Of a stretch of 64,000 nucleotides of DNA, positions 54,108 through 62,454 are shown one piece after another. Made by a program: the position numbers and the translations under genes. The stretch lies in NCBI RefSeq assembly GCF_038896935.1, contig NZ_JBANDC010000002.1, forward strand, positions 394,791 to 458,790, written 5' to 3'. The stretch comes from Collimonas rhizosphaerae (lineage in GTDB: Bacteria; Pseudomonadota; Gammaproteobacteria; Burkholderiales; Burkholderiaceae_D). A model generated the notes under the pieces. That model worked only from the letters and a program-made list of their open reading frames with translations, made no database searches and had not been told where the DNA came from. Within the stretch, counting starts at the first letter, position 1; the number at the start of each line of letters is the position of its first letter.

Positions 54108-54815
54108 CTACGGCAACAAGCCGGGAAGACTAAAACGAATGGCAATCGCGATAAACTGCCCTGCGCGCGCACTTCCGATTACATTGCCAAAAGTAGTACT
54201 CAACTCAACCCGATCAGGTATCAGCACAGTGCGCAACCCCGCTTGATACGACGGTTTTCCTTTGTCCTCGCCATAAATTTCAGCGATCGACGTGACGCGG
54301 CGGGACAGCATTTTTTCCATTCCCATGCCCCAAGTCAAGCGTGCAGCATGCTGCGTGTTCGAATAAATGGCGCCTAGATTGACGTGCAGTAAAAACACAT
54401 CGTCGGATAGCGATAGGGTGACCGGGATCTTGGCGTAAGAGTGCAAAACATTCTCTCTGCCGCCCGCCTCCGTTTCTCTATCCGCTCCTGCAATCAAGCC
54501 AATCCCGACGTCATTGGTTTGCAGCTTTTTCAAGATGGTTTTAAGCTGGATCTGCGCATGCGCCATGTATGGACCTTGAATATCTCTCTGCACAGCGCCC
54601 CCAGCGGCAATTTCAAGATTCCCGGTCGCGTTGCAAGCCGGCATGAACCAGCGTTCAGTGCGATCCCGGTTGAAACGCAGCCAGGATTCAAGCTGGCAGG
54701 CATGCGGCTCGACGATGGCGGCATCGTCTACATTCAGCGCTCCCGATGCCATGGCATTCGGCGACGCAACAACGCCAGATGCCAGCAATGCGCCGCTGGC
54801 CAGGATTTTCTTCAT
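54108..54815 (-). CDS. Putative outer-membrane beta-barrel protein of the metal-uptake operon
   Basis: A 235-residue protein with a signal peptide (MKKILASGALLASGVVAS, cleavage near ASPNAMA-SG). It continues with alternating polar and apolar strands typical of a small outer-membrane barrel (SYAKIPVTLSLSDDVFLLHVNLGAIY, cited in part). I do not recognise the family. It has one Cys pair (near residues 38 and 58). It is the last gene of the minus-strand unit, 163 bp after the small exported protein. The start 54815 is chosen over 54845 because the signal peptide begins there. Confidence 0.65.
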   Translation of the reverse strand: MKKILASGALLASGVVASPNAMASGALNVDDAAIVEPHACQLESWLRFNRDRTERWFMPACNATGNLEIAAGGAVQRDIQGPYMAHAQIQLKTILKKLQTNDVGIGLIAGADRETEAGGRENVLHSYAKIPVTLSLSDDVFLLHVNLGAIYSNTQHAARLTWGMGMEKMLSRRVTSIAEIYGEDKGKPSYQAGLRTVLIPDRVELSTTFGNVIGSARAGQFIAIAIRFSLPGLLP

Positions 54816-54978
54816 AGAGATAGCATGGCCGGCCGAACCGGCCAACCCGAAAAAATGGGAAATTCATGCTTAAAAGCGCCAGCCGCATTTTGTGCATTTG
54901 GCAGAAAACCGATAACGCCGCAGATTTATCCGAGCGTTACCAGGCTGGCACAGCAGCGCTGCAGTGAATGGAGCGCGA

Positions 54979-55356
54979 TTATTTAGTCGTGAAGCTGGCG
55001 CTGACTTTTGTGGTCTTGTCTTTTAAAACCACCATCGCGACCACCTTCGAACCCGCTGGGATTCTGACTCCCCTAGCCTCAAATTTGTTGCCGCCGGCGG
55101 GCTTGAGCAACGCTTCCGACTTGGCTCCTTTGCTGGTGATGGTCAGCTTTCCGCTCAGATCGGCGCTCGGCAGTTCGTCGTCGTCGTCCACGACGTACAA
55201 CTCAGCTCCGTCTTTGCCCTGAACCAGTTCCAGCGACATGTCGCCATCGATCTGAATCAAGCCGCCATGTTCCGGTTTTGTGTTGCCGTGAGCATGTGCT
55301 GCGTTGAATGTCATGGACATGGCGCCCAACAATAATGAAATTGCAATCTTCTTCAT
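54979..55356 (-). CDS. Small exported protein with a His-Gly mature N-terminus
   Basis: A 125-residue protein. Signal peptide MKKIAISLLLGAMSMTFNA ends in AHA, and the mature protein should start HGNTKPEHGGLIQ. A beta-rich domain follows (KDGAELYVVDDDDELPSADL, then a GGNKFEARGV-type tail). The pattern resembles small periplasmic proteins seen beside metal efflux and uptake genes; no enzyme motif is seen. AAGGTAA lies before the ATG. It follows the DUF4198 gene by 97 bp on the same strand. Confidence 0.75.
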   Translation of the reverse strand: MKKIAISLLLGAMSMTFNAAHAHGNTKPEHGGLIQIDGDMSLELVQGKDGAELYVVDDDDELPSADLSGKLTITSKGAKSEALLKPAGGNKFEARGVRIPAGSKVVAMVVLKDKTTKVSASFTTK

Positions 55357-55453
55357 GGAGTTACCTTTGCATAAAGCGGCGCCCTTGGACGGGGAGCGCC
55401 GAAAGCCCGATACCGGACAGGCCGGCAGTAAAACTGCCGGCCCGGGCTGTTCA

Positions 55454-56197
55454 TTATTCGGGGGCGTGCGGCAACACAAACGAAAGCGACGCCAGGTGTT
55501 CCACCGTATTCGTCTTCTTTGGATCTTCCGGCGGCGAATTGAAAATGGCGACGACGACATTCAGTCCTTGATTTCTGACTTTGATCGTCACAGTGCCGTC
55601 CGCAGATGTTTTGAGCTGCTCGCTGTCAGGATCGTTGATCCAGTCATGCAATACGCGCGCGCCTGCCACCGGCTTGCCTTGATACATGACGCGCAGCTTC
55701 ATCGATTGCCCCAATAATGCTGGCAGCGTTGCATCGACCGGCAAGATCTGCAGCGTTTGTCCCGGCAAGAGCGGCAAAGGCGCTGTCATTTGTCCACGAA
55801 TAAGCACCGCATATTTGTAGTTCTGTTCACTGACGACGGCGTCGGGTACTTCGTCCTTCCCCTTTTTCAGCCATTTGCCTTCAGGTGTCTTGCTCCATGT
55901 GCCATTATCGAGAACCGCTGCCACCAGCGCCGGCTGGTTTTCCGTATCGACCAGGATCAAATGATCGGTTTTGATCAATGACGTCGGCACCGGCTTGCCT
56001 GTCGCATCGAATCCTGCAATGCTTTTCACCATGGAGAAACGCTTGACCATGTCGAGATCGTCTGCGCCGATGCCATACAGCAGCGCCAGTTGATTGTTGC
56101 GTTGGGCAAACCAGATGCCATGCGCATGCGTGGCCGCGCTTGCAAGCAAGCTTGCAGCCAAGGCTGCAGTCGTAACGAATTTGGTGATGTTGTTCAT
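55454..56197 (-). CDS. DUF4198 periplasmic protein with a His-Gly mature N-terminus
   Basis: A 247-residue exported protein. A signal peptide ends near ATHA, and the mature start is predicted as HGIWFAQRNN. The conserved beta-sandwich follows (LLPGQTLQILPVD, MKLRVMYQGKPVAGARVLH, TSADGTVTIKVRNQGLNVV). DUF4198 proteins are found with TonB receptors and include, from memory, the NikK component of some nickel transporters. GAGGG lies 6 bases before the ATG. It sits between the anchor protein and the small exported protein in the same operon. Confidence 0.8.
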   Translation of the reverse strand: MNNITKFVTTAALAASLLASAATHAHGIWFAQRNNQLALLYGIGADDLDMVKRFSMVKSIAGFDATGKPVPTSLIKTDHLILVDTENQPALVAAVLDNGTWSKTPEGKWLKKGKDEVPDAVVSEQNYKYAVLIRGQMTAPLPLLPGQTLQILPVDATLPALLGQSMKLRVMYQGKPVAGARVLHDWINDPDSEQLKTSADGTVTIKVRNQGLNVVVAIFNSPPEDPKKTNTVEHLASLSFVLPHAPE

Positions 56198-56252
56198 TTT
56201 GTCCCTCAAAGTTGGTTGATCAGGTTGGCTAAGAATTCAATAAAAACGACGT

Positions 56253-56837
56253 TTAAGACGGCACATAAAGTTTCTCGAAAAAGCCGCTGACTTTTACCTT
56301 TATCGTGACCGGTTTGTCGCTGTGATTGCGCCAGAACCAGCCGTGTATACCGTCAAACGGCGCGACAAAAGATCCTTGGTCGCCCGCTTGCTGTTTATCT
56401 TTCCAATAGCGCGTAAATTCCTTGCCGGCATTGGGCCGTTCGCCGTGCATGTCGACGGTGACTTTGCCGCCTTCGGCAGACCACGTATAGACGAAGTGTT
56501 CACCTTGGCGCATCAAGGCCTTAATCTCGCCGCCTTGATTTGGTTGCAATATCAGAGACATTTCACTCTCATTAAATGGCATCCGGCTTTTGACCAAGGT
56601 CACTTCCGGTGCAACCGCGGCCGCGGTTGCAGGCAGCGCAGGGCTAAGCGGTGCCTCCGCGCTATCGGCGCCTAATTTCTTTATCTGCAGAAGCTTGCCG
56701 ATGCCGGTGACATCAATCCCGTACTCGGCAGGTAAAACAAAGGCGACCAGCATGGCTGCCGCGGCGATGATGGCGATGCCAGTTGCCTTACGCAATTGCG
56801 GCAAGGTCGGTAGTGCTGCATTGTCGACAGGTGTCAT
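56253..56837 (-). CDS. Single-pass anchor protein next to the HupE-like permease
   Basis: A 194-residue protein with one N-terminal membrane helix (about 20-38, ending VLPAEYGIDVTGIGKLL), a short Ala/Pro linker (about 60-75) and a periplasmic beta-rich domain. GSFVAPFDGIHGWFWRNHSDKP is a conserved hallmark of proteins annotated as transmembrane anchor beside HupE/UreJ genes. Its ATG overlaps the end of the HupE gene by 4 bases (56834-56837), so the two are translationally coupled and probably act together. Confidence 0.8.
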   Translation of the reverse strand: MTPVDNAALPTLPQLRKATGIAIIAAAAMLVAFVLPAEYGIDVTGIGKLLQIKKLGADSAEAPLSPALPATAAAVAPEVTLVKSRMPFNESEMSLILQPNQGGEIKALMRQGEHFVYTWSAEGGKVTVDMHGERPNAGKEFTRYWKDKQQAGDQGSFVAPFDGIHGWFWRNHSDKPVTIKVKVSGFFEKLYVPS

Positions 56838-57577
56838 GTCGGGATCCTTGGTGAATTCATGAAATAGCCAGTCAGCTGATAGCCAATCAAGATAAAACCG
56901 GCGGTCATCAAAACGACGTTGGCGGAAAAGGCCTGGCGCCGGAAATTTTCGGTGCGGCGCCAGAATCCCATCGCAATCATGATGGCGCTGAGAGCCAGCA
57001 GCTGCCCCATCTCCACGCCGACATTGAAAGCGACGATATTCGGGATCAATCCGTCTTGAGACAGAGTCAGTTCTTGCAGCTTGGTAGCCAGGCCGAAACC
57101 GTGAAAGAAGCCGAAAATAAGCACGGCGGCCTTGGCATTCGGCTGAAAACCCAGGACCAGCTTGAACGCCCCAAGATTGTCTAGCGCCTTGTAGACGACC
57201 GACAAGCCGATGATGGCGTCCACGATATACGGATTGACATGGGTGCCTGTCAGCACGCCGGTCAACAAGGTGACGCTATGACCGATGGCAAACAAGCTGA
57301 CGTAGGTGCCGACATCCTTCATCCGGTAGAGGAAAAAAATGACGCCGAACAGGAACAGCAGATGGTCATAACCGGTAACCATATGCTTGGCGCCGAGATA
57401 GATGAATGGCAGCAGGTGGATACCGGTGTTTTGTTCGATAAAGGTTTTATCTTCATCCGCCACCCCATGCGCAAAAGCATGGGATGCGGTGAACGCCAGA
57501 AGCAACAGAAGAGCGGGGATCAACACGCATTTGGCGATGCCGAGCCAATGCGTCTTTCGACCTAATAATTCTTGCAT
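56834..57577 (-). CDS. HupE/UreJ-like metal permease
   Basis: A 247-residue protein. A cleavable-type N-terminus ends in SHAFA, then HGVADEDKTF starts the mature part. About six membrane helices follow. The conserved residues are in GYDHLLFLFGVIFFL, FAIGHSVTLLTG and IFGFFHGFGLATKLQEL. HupE/UreJ proteins are nickel or cobalt permeases in hydrogenase and urease operons; none of those enzymes is encoded in this window. The ATG at 57577 has GGAG 7 bases upstream. Confidence 0.85.
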   Translation of the reverse strand: MQELLGRKTHWLGIAKCVLIPALLLLLAFTASHAFAHGVADEDKTFIEQNTGIHLLPFIYLGAKHMVTGYDHLLFLFGVIFFLYRMKDVGTYVSLFAIGHSVTLLTGVLTGTHVNPYIVDAIIGLSVVYKALDNLGAFKLVLGFQPNAKAAVLIFGFFHGFGLATKLQELTLSQDGLIPNIVAFNVGVEMGQLLALSAIMIAMGFWRRTENFRRQAFSANVVLMTAGFILIGYQLTGYFMNSPRIPT

Positions 57578-57692
57578 GCAAATTCTCCGGTGTGCATGAT
57601 CAGTCAATAAAACTTGCGTCGGATATCATTCAATCTGCTTGAACAAGCGCTCCGCCGCGCGCTTGGGCGGCAGAGCGCCTTAAGCCAAGTCA

Positions 57693-59789
57693 TTAGAATT
57701 TATATTGCGCCTTCAGTGTGATCGTGCGCTCCGTCCCGGGAGCAACCCAGAGCTGGCTGTAAGAGCTGGCGTAGTAAGTCTTGTTGAACAGGTTGTCGAC
57801 GTTCAAGGAAATACGCAGCTTTTTGGTCGGTTTATAAGAGGCGATCATTTTGTAGGTGGTGTAGGCCGGCAATTTGAAATTGCTGCTTACAGCTACGTCA
57901 CCGTTGCGTTCACCGACATAGTTCGCACCGCCGCCGAAAGATGCAACGCCGTCGCCAAGTTTGAAATCCTGAACCAGGAGCAGGTTGGCGCTGTTTTTAG
58001 GAACATCCGGCAACGCGCTGCCAACCTTGAACAAATTGTCTTTGGTGATTTTGGTATCGGTGTAGGCATACGCTGCCGTAAGACGCAGGTTGCGGACGAT
58101 TTCTCCAGAGACGTCGAGTTCGACGCCCCTGCTTTCGACCTCGCCGGCAGCGACCGAGTAATTGGGGTCCAACGGATCCACCGTCAGCACATTCTGTTTC
58201 TGAATCTTGTAAACCGCCAAAGTGCTGCTGAGTTTGCCGTTGGCCGCATCGTACTTTGTGCCGAGCTCATAAGAACGGCTGCTTTCCGGGGCAAAAGGCA
58301 GACCGCCCGATGTAGTGCCGCTGCTTGGCCGGAAACCTTTGGATACGCTGGCATAGAACGATAGCGTCTTGAGCGGTTGATAGACGATACCGAAGCGCGG
58401 GCTGGTCGCATTGCCGGATTGCTCGGTATTGCGCAAGAAGCGCCGGTCATCGAAAGTCTGCGTGTAATTGTCGTAACGCACCCCGATCAAGGCCTTCCAT
58501 TGCTTGGTAATATCGATCTGGTCTTGCGCATACAAGCCATGTGCGCGCTGCTTTTCCTTGGTGCTGATATTGAGCGTCATGGCCGCCGGCACGGATTGAC
58601 CATATGCAGGATTGTAAATATCGATAGCATAAGGAGCGGCCGCAGTTGGATTGGCGCGCATCAAAACGCGATCGTCGTCGAAACGATAAGCGTCGACGCC
58701 GAACAGCAGATTATTCACCACAGGACCGGTTGCGACTTTGCCGAGTAATTCCATGCGGCCAGAGGTATCGGTGGCCGAGAAATCACGCAGCCGGTGCTGC
58801 CGCCATAAGGTACGTCCATCGGCAAGCAATTTGCTGGCCTCTGTCGACAATCCCTTGAGCGAACTTTCGCGATAGGACAATCCGCTCTGCAGCGACCAGT
58901 CGTCGTTGAATTGATGTTGCACAAACAGCTGGTGGCTGAGCGACTTGATGGTTATCGGACCGTCGCCAGGCTCACCGAGAAAGCGCGAGTTGGGAATCAG
59001 GCCGAGCCTTCCGTTAACTGCAAGGACGCCGCGATCAAACGGCGTTCTTTGCTGGACCGCCTCCATTTCATATGAAAGAGTGGTATCCGGCGAGATCATC
59101 CAGATAAAGGAAGGCGAAATTACATAACTCTCTGAATGCTCGGTGTCGCGAAAACTGTTGCCGTTTTGATAGGCGGCGTTAAGGCGGTAGGCAACCGTTT
59201 CACTGAGAGGACCGGTCAGGTCGACCGCGGTTCTGTAAGTACTGTAGTTCCCGACGGATTGCTCAATGGTTTGCGACGGCTGAAATAAGGGTTTCTTGGT
59301 CGTGATATTGACGGTGCCGCCTGGATCGCCGCGACCATACAGCGCGGAAGCAGGGCCTTTCAATATCTCGACGGTGTTCGTATTGGCAGAATCGCGCTGG
59401 CCGTTGTAGCCGCGGCTGGAATTAAAACCATTCACCAGGAAATCGGAGCCGAAATTCGGATCGCCGGTGAATCCGCGCATGGCATAACTGTCCCACAGAC
59501 CACCCAGATTGCTTTGACGAGCGATGCCGCTGGCCAGGTCCAAGGCATCGGAAAATTTGACGACGCCGACATCCTGCAACAGGTCGGCAGTCAATACGCG
59601 TGCACTCTGCGGCAAATCCATCAAGAGCGTATCGGTCTTGGTCGCACCGGTAGCGGAGATGCTGCGATACGGTTGTTTTTGGCCGACGACGACCACTTCC
59701 GGAGAACTATCGGTGTCAGCGGCAGAGGCTGCAAGCGGATAGGTAGCCGCAAGAAAAAGTGCGAGATGAAAACGTGGCGAGGCGTGCAT
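57693..59789 (-). CDS. TonB-dependent outer-membrane receptor (siderophore-receptor type)
   Basis: A 698-residue receptor: signal peptide (about 1-23), a likely TonB box around PEVVVVGQ (about residue 29), a plug domain (VEILKGPASALYGRGDPGG is the conserved plug region) and a 22-strand-type barrel ending ITLKAQYKF. The type is that of ferrichrome-like siderophore receptors, but the ligand is unknown. GGGAG lies 6 bases before the ATG. It is the first gene of the unit that continues through the HupE-like permease to the barrel protein. No Fur-type box was seen upstream. Confidence 0.93.
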   Translation of the reverse strand: MHASPRFHLALFLAATYPLAASAADTDSSPEVVVVGQKQPYRSISATGATKTDTLLMDLPQSARVLTADLLQDVGVVKFSDALDLASGIARQSNLGGLWDSYAMRGFTGDPNFGSDFLVNGFNSSRGYNGQRDSANTNTVEILKGPASALYGRGDPGGTVNITTKKPLFQPSQTIEQSVGNYSTYRTAVDLTGPLSETVAYRLNAAYQNGNSFRDTEHSESYVISPSFIWMISPDTTLSYEMEAVQQRTPFDRGVLAVNGRLGLIPNSRFLGEPGDGPITIKSLSHQLFVQHQFNDDWSLQSGLSYRESSLKGLSTEASKLLADGRTLWRQHRLRDFSATDTSGRMELLGKVATGPVVNNLLFGVDAYRFDDDRVLMRANPTAAAPYAIDIYNPAYGQSVPAAMTLNISTKEKQRAHGLYAQDQIDITKQWKALIGVRYDNYTQTFDDRRFLRNTEQSGNATSPRFGIVYQPLKTLSFYASVSKGFRPSSGTTSGGLPFAPESSRSYELGTKYDAANGKLSSTLAVYKIQKQNVLTVDPLDPNYSVAAGEVESRGVELDVSGEIVRNLRLTAAYAYTDTKITKDNLFKVGSALPDVPKNSANLLLVQDFKLGDGVASFGGGANYVGERNGDVAVSSNFKLPAYTTYKMIASYKPTKKLRISLNVDNLFNKTYYASSYSQLWVAPGTERTITLKAQYKF

Positions 59790-60298
59790 GAAAACTCCCT
59801 GTTGGAATAGATATCGTGTGGAAGTCCGATTCCCTGCGGGACCGCGGTTCGCAAAAACATCGTCTTCTGGTATTGATTACAGCATGTCGAAATTACGCAG
59901 TTATCTTGTTTTCGGCATGTCACAGAACAGAAATATCTGTTTTGCCCGACCGAATCAGCATGCCGTGCCGAGATGAGCGCGCATGCGTTGAAACTGTGCA
60001 GATTCTTGTGAATCTCCCCAAGAAAGTGCGATTTCCTTAGCGGTTTCACTGTTTCGACTTCACTACTGATTTATTTTTTCCAAATGACGCCGACACAATA
60101 TGCGCACACGCCATTGCAGCAATAAGTTTCCAAGCGGCCTGCAAGCAGGCACGATAGAAAATGCTATATCACTGCATCTTTTCAAAGAGAAAAGCCTGCT
60201 TTCCATCCAAAGAAAGCAGAATAATTCATAGGCGGGATTTAGAATAATCGAGCACTTCTTGCTATCTGCAACCCCTCCAACCAAACCAGGCCAACACC
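59790..60298. other. 509-bp divergent intergenic region
   Basis: It lies between the TonB receptor and the DUF1624 gene and should carry both promoters. Visible structures are a GCCTGC-AA-GCAGGC hairpin (about 60137-60150) and an 8-bp inverted repeat CTGCTTTC / GAAAGCAG (60196-60219). No riboswitch or Fur box was recognised. Short open frames inside lack support. Confidence 0.55.
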
Positions 60299-61525
60299 AT
60301 GACGAATCCGACGGTCAATCCGAAAGTCCCGCTGTCATACGGCGCCAGCACATACACTACACACTCATCTGCAAAATCGGCCGCTGCATCACGCTCGCGG
60401 ATAGCCGTAATCGATGTTCTTCGTGGCCTGGTGATGTTGATCATGCTGTTCGACCACGTGCGCGAGACAATTTATCTGCACATGCAAGTCAGCGACCCGA
60501 TGGACGTCAACACCACCGAACCCGCCATGTTCTTCATGCGTCTTGCTGCGCACTTCTGCGCGCCGATGTTTGTATTTCTTACCGGACTGTCTGCGTGGCT
60601 ATATGCCAACCCGTCGTCCGGCACGCCGCGTTCCGCCACGGGTTTCCTGGTCAAGCGCGGATTGCTGCTGGTAGTTCTTGAATGGACTCTGGTCACGTTT
60701 GCATGGTCCGGCGAATTCCCGCCATCGACCATCTACCTGCAGGTGATCTGGGTTATCGGACTGGCCATGATCGTGCTTGCCTTACTGCATCGGCAGCCGC
60801 GCTGGCTGCTCGCTTCTATTGGCTTGGCCATAGTGTTCGGCCACAATCTGTTGACCTCGCTGAGCTTCGATCCCGGCAGCGTCGGTTACTACCTGTGGAC
60901 GCTGCTGCTGCATCGCGGCTATCTGGTGGCCGACGGTGCTGTCAAAATCAAGGTCACCTATCCCTTGCTGCCGTGGATTGGCGTGATCCTGCTGGGTTAT
61001 GTCGCCGGCCCGCTGTATGCGCAAACCGTGGCAGCAGCCAGCCGCAGGCGACTGCTGGTAATCGTCGGCATTATCTGCCTGGCGCTGCTGGGACTGCTGC
61101 GCGGCTTCAATATTTATGGAGAATCGCTGCCCTGGGTGCATGGCGAGGATTTGGTGCATACGCTCATGTCGTGGTTGAACTTCACCAAATATCCGCCATC
61201 GCTATCGTTCCTGCTGCTCACTCTGGGCACTGGATTAATATCGCTGGCCTGGTTCGAAGCCATCGATAACTGGTTCACTCGCGTATGTGCAACTTTTGGC
61301 GGCGCGCCGATGTTTTACTATTTGCTGCACCTGTACGTATTATTGATCCTGCAGCATCTTCTGGTCGCCATTTTCGGCGCAAACCATGGCGTGCGCTTTG
61401 GCGTCGATCATTACTGGATAGTATGGCCGACAGCCTTTGCATTGATGCCTCTGCTGTATTTTCCCTGCCGCGCATTTGCCCGATTCAAACGGGTATCGAC
61501 ACAGAAATGGGTGCGCTACTTCTAG
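60299..61525 (+). CDS. DUF1624 / heparan-alpha-glucosaminide acetyltransferase-like membrane protein
   Basis: A 408-residue membrane protein with about ten helices. The N-terminal signature RIAVIDVLRGLVMLIMLFDHVRE (cited in part as IDVLRGLVMLIMLFDHVRE) places it in the DUF1624 group of acyltransferase-3-like proteins. These move acetyl groups across membranes in some relatives; the substrate here is unknown. It is a single gene divergent from the TonB receptor, followed by a strong terminator. Confidence 0.85.
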   Translation: MTNPTVNPKVPLSYGASTYTTHSSAKSAAASRSRIAVIDVLRGLVMLIMLFDHVRETIYLHMQVSDPMDVNTTEPAMFFMRLAAHFCAPMFVFLTGLSAWLYANPSSGTPRSATGFLVKRGLLLVVLEWTLVTFAWSGEFPPSTIYLQVIWVIGLAMIVLALLHRQPRWLLASIGLAIVFGHNLLTSLSFDPGSVGYYLWTLLLHRGYLVADGAVKIKVTYPLLPWIGVILLGYVAGPLYAQTVAAASRRRLLVIVGIICLALLGLLRGFNIYGESLPWVHGEDLVHTLMSWLNFTKYPPSLSFLLLTLGTGLISLAWFEAIDNWFTRVCATFGGAPMFYYLLHLYVLLILQHLLVAIFGANHGVRFGVDHYWIVWPTAFALMPLLYFPCRAFARFKRVSTQKWVRYF

Positions 61526-61545
61526 GTAGGCGCCGCGGTGATATG

Positions 61546-61580
61546 AATCGTTCCCGCTGAAACCGGGAACGATTTTTTTT
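61546..61580 (+). terminator. Rho-independent terminator after the DUF1624 gene
   Basis: AATCGTTCCCG (61546-61556) pairs with CGGGAACGATT (61564-61574), followed by six more T. It lies 20 bases after the stop. Confidence 0.9.
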
Positions 61581-61653
61581 GCAGCTGAGAATTCAGATAA
61601 GGAACGCAGGCAAGAATCGAGATGTCATCATTGGACGGGGGAATCCGTGCCAG

Positions 61654-62406
61654 TTACATCGCCGCCGGCAGGCAAGAAAACCATCGGAATGAAAAATCGC
61701 TAATATCGAGTGTGCCGGTTGCCAGTAGAAAGCGCGCTACGCTGTCCTTCGCCACCAGAACAGAAAATGATTCCCAATGCTGGCCGCACTCGATCTGCAA
61801 GGCGACTTTGCTGTTGTCTGGAGCGCCAAATTCGCCATAATCGCGCAGGCGCCGATCGGCCATATCTCCTGCAGCGCTGACAATGCGGGATGACGACCTG
61901 AGCTGTCTGGCCAAGGCAATGTCTTTGTCATGCGGACCGCAGACATTTAACGGCGCACCGCGCTCATCCGTGGAACGCAAGTCCAGCAAAAAATCAACAG
62001 TGTCGATGATCGGGCGCATTTGGCGCGCGCGTCGCAATTCGATCGAATCGATCGCTGTATCGTCGAGCATGCACGGATCCCACAAGCGACCAAAATCCTG
62101 ATCGACATATTTCGACGCATAAGGATTTGCGCGATCGAAGCGCAGATAGGCGTCGATATTGGCGAACGCTAACGTGAGCCGGCCGCACCGTGGCCGCACA
62201 TCCAGATCCAGCAACGCCTTCACCGCAACCGCGCCGCAGATTTGATTGCCGCCGGCAAGGGCATTGATCATGGTATGCGGGCCCGGCAAGCGGGTATCGA
62301 ACGAATATACATAAGGGATTCCAGTGTTGCCTTTGGTATAGCGCCGGATATCGGGAAGATCGATTTCGATCGGATAATCGTTGAGGTGATTTTGAATGGC
62401 AATCAT
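61654..62406 (-). CDS. Aspartoacylase/succinylglutamate-desuccinylase family protein lacking zinc ligands
   Basis: A 250-residue protein of the AstE/AspA (M14-like) family by its overall pattern (PGPHTMINAL, CGRLTLAFANIDAY, IECGQHWES). The family's first zinc motif HGNE is GGNQ here (residues 52-55). The second zinc His (usual DIHSM) is DLRST (Arg144). The usual substrate-binding DxNR is DFGR (104-107). The catalytic-region Glu (Glu206 in IECGQ) is kept. The protein is shorter than most active relatives. It is probably a pseudoenzyme with a binding or regulatory role, or a decaying gene with an intact frame. It lies 48 bp after the acetyltransferase gene. Confidence 0.75.
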   Translation of the reverse strand: MIAIQNHLNDYPIEIDLPDIRRYTKGNTGIPYVYSFDTRLPGPHTMINALAGGNQICGAVAVKALLDLDVRPRCGRLTLAFANIDAYLRFDRANPYASKYVDQDFGRLWDPCMLDDTAIDSIELRRARQMRPIIDTVDFLLDLRSTDERGAPLNVCGPHDKDIALARQLRSSSRIVSAAGDMADRRLRDYGEFGAPDNSKVALQIECGQHWESFSVLVAKDSVARFLLATGTLDISDFSFRWFSCLPAAM

Positions 62407-62454
62407 GTCGAATCAACTTTTGGGATAAATGACCGATTCGGAATGGCGCTTGCA

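Noticed and set aside
59790..59950. A Fur box or known riboswitch upstream of the TonB receptor
   Set aside because: I looked for a GATAATGATAATCATTATC-like palindrome and for riboswitch-like conserved boxes and saw none; the only short palindrome (ACCGCGGT) is too small to name.
60063..60284. A 73-codon minus-strand frame in the 59.8-60.3 kb gap
   Set aside because: No ribosome-binding site, odd composition and no family pattern; the gap is better read as divergent promoters.
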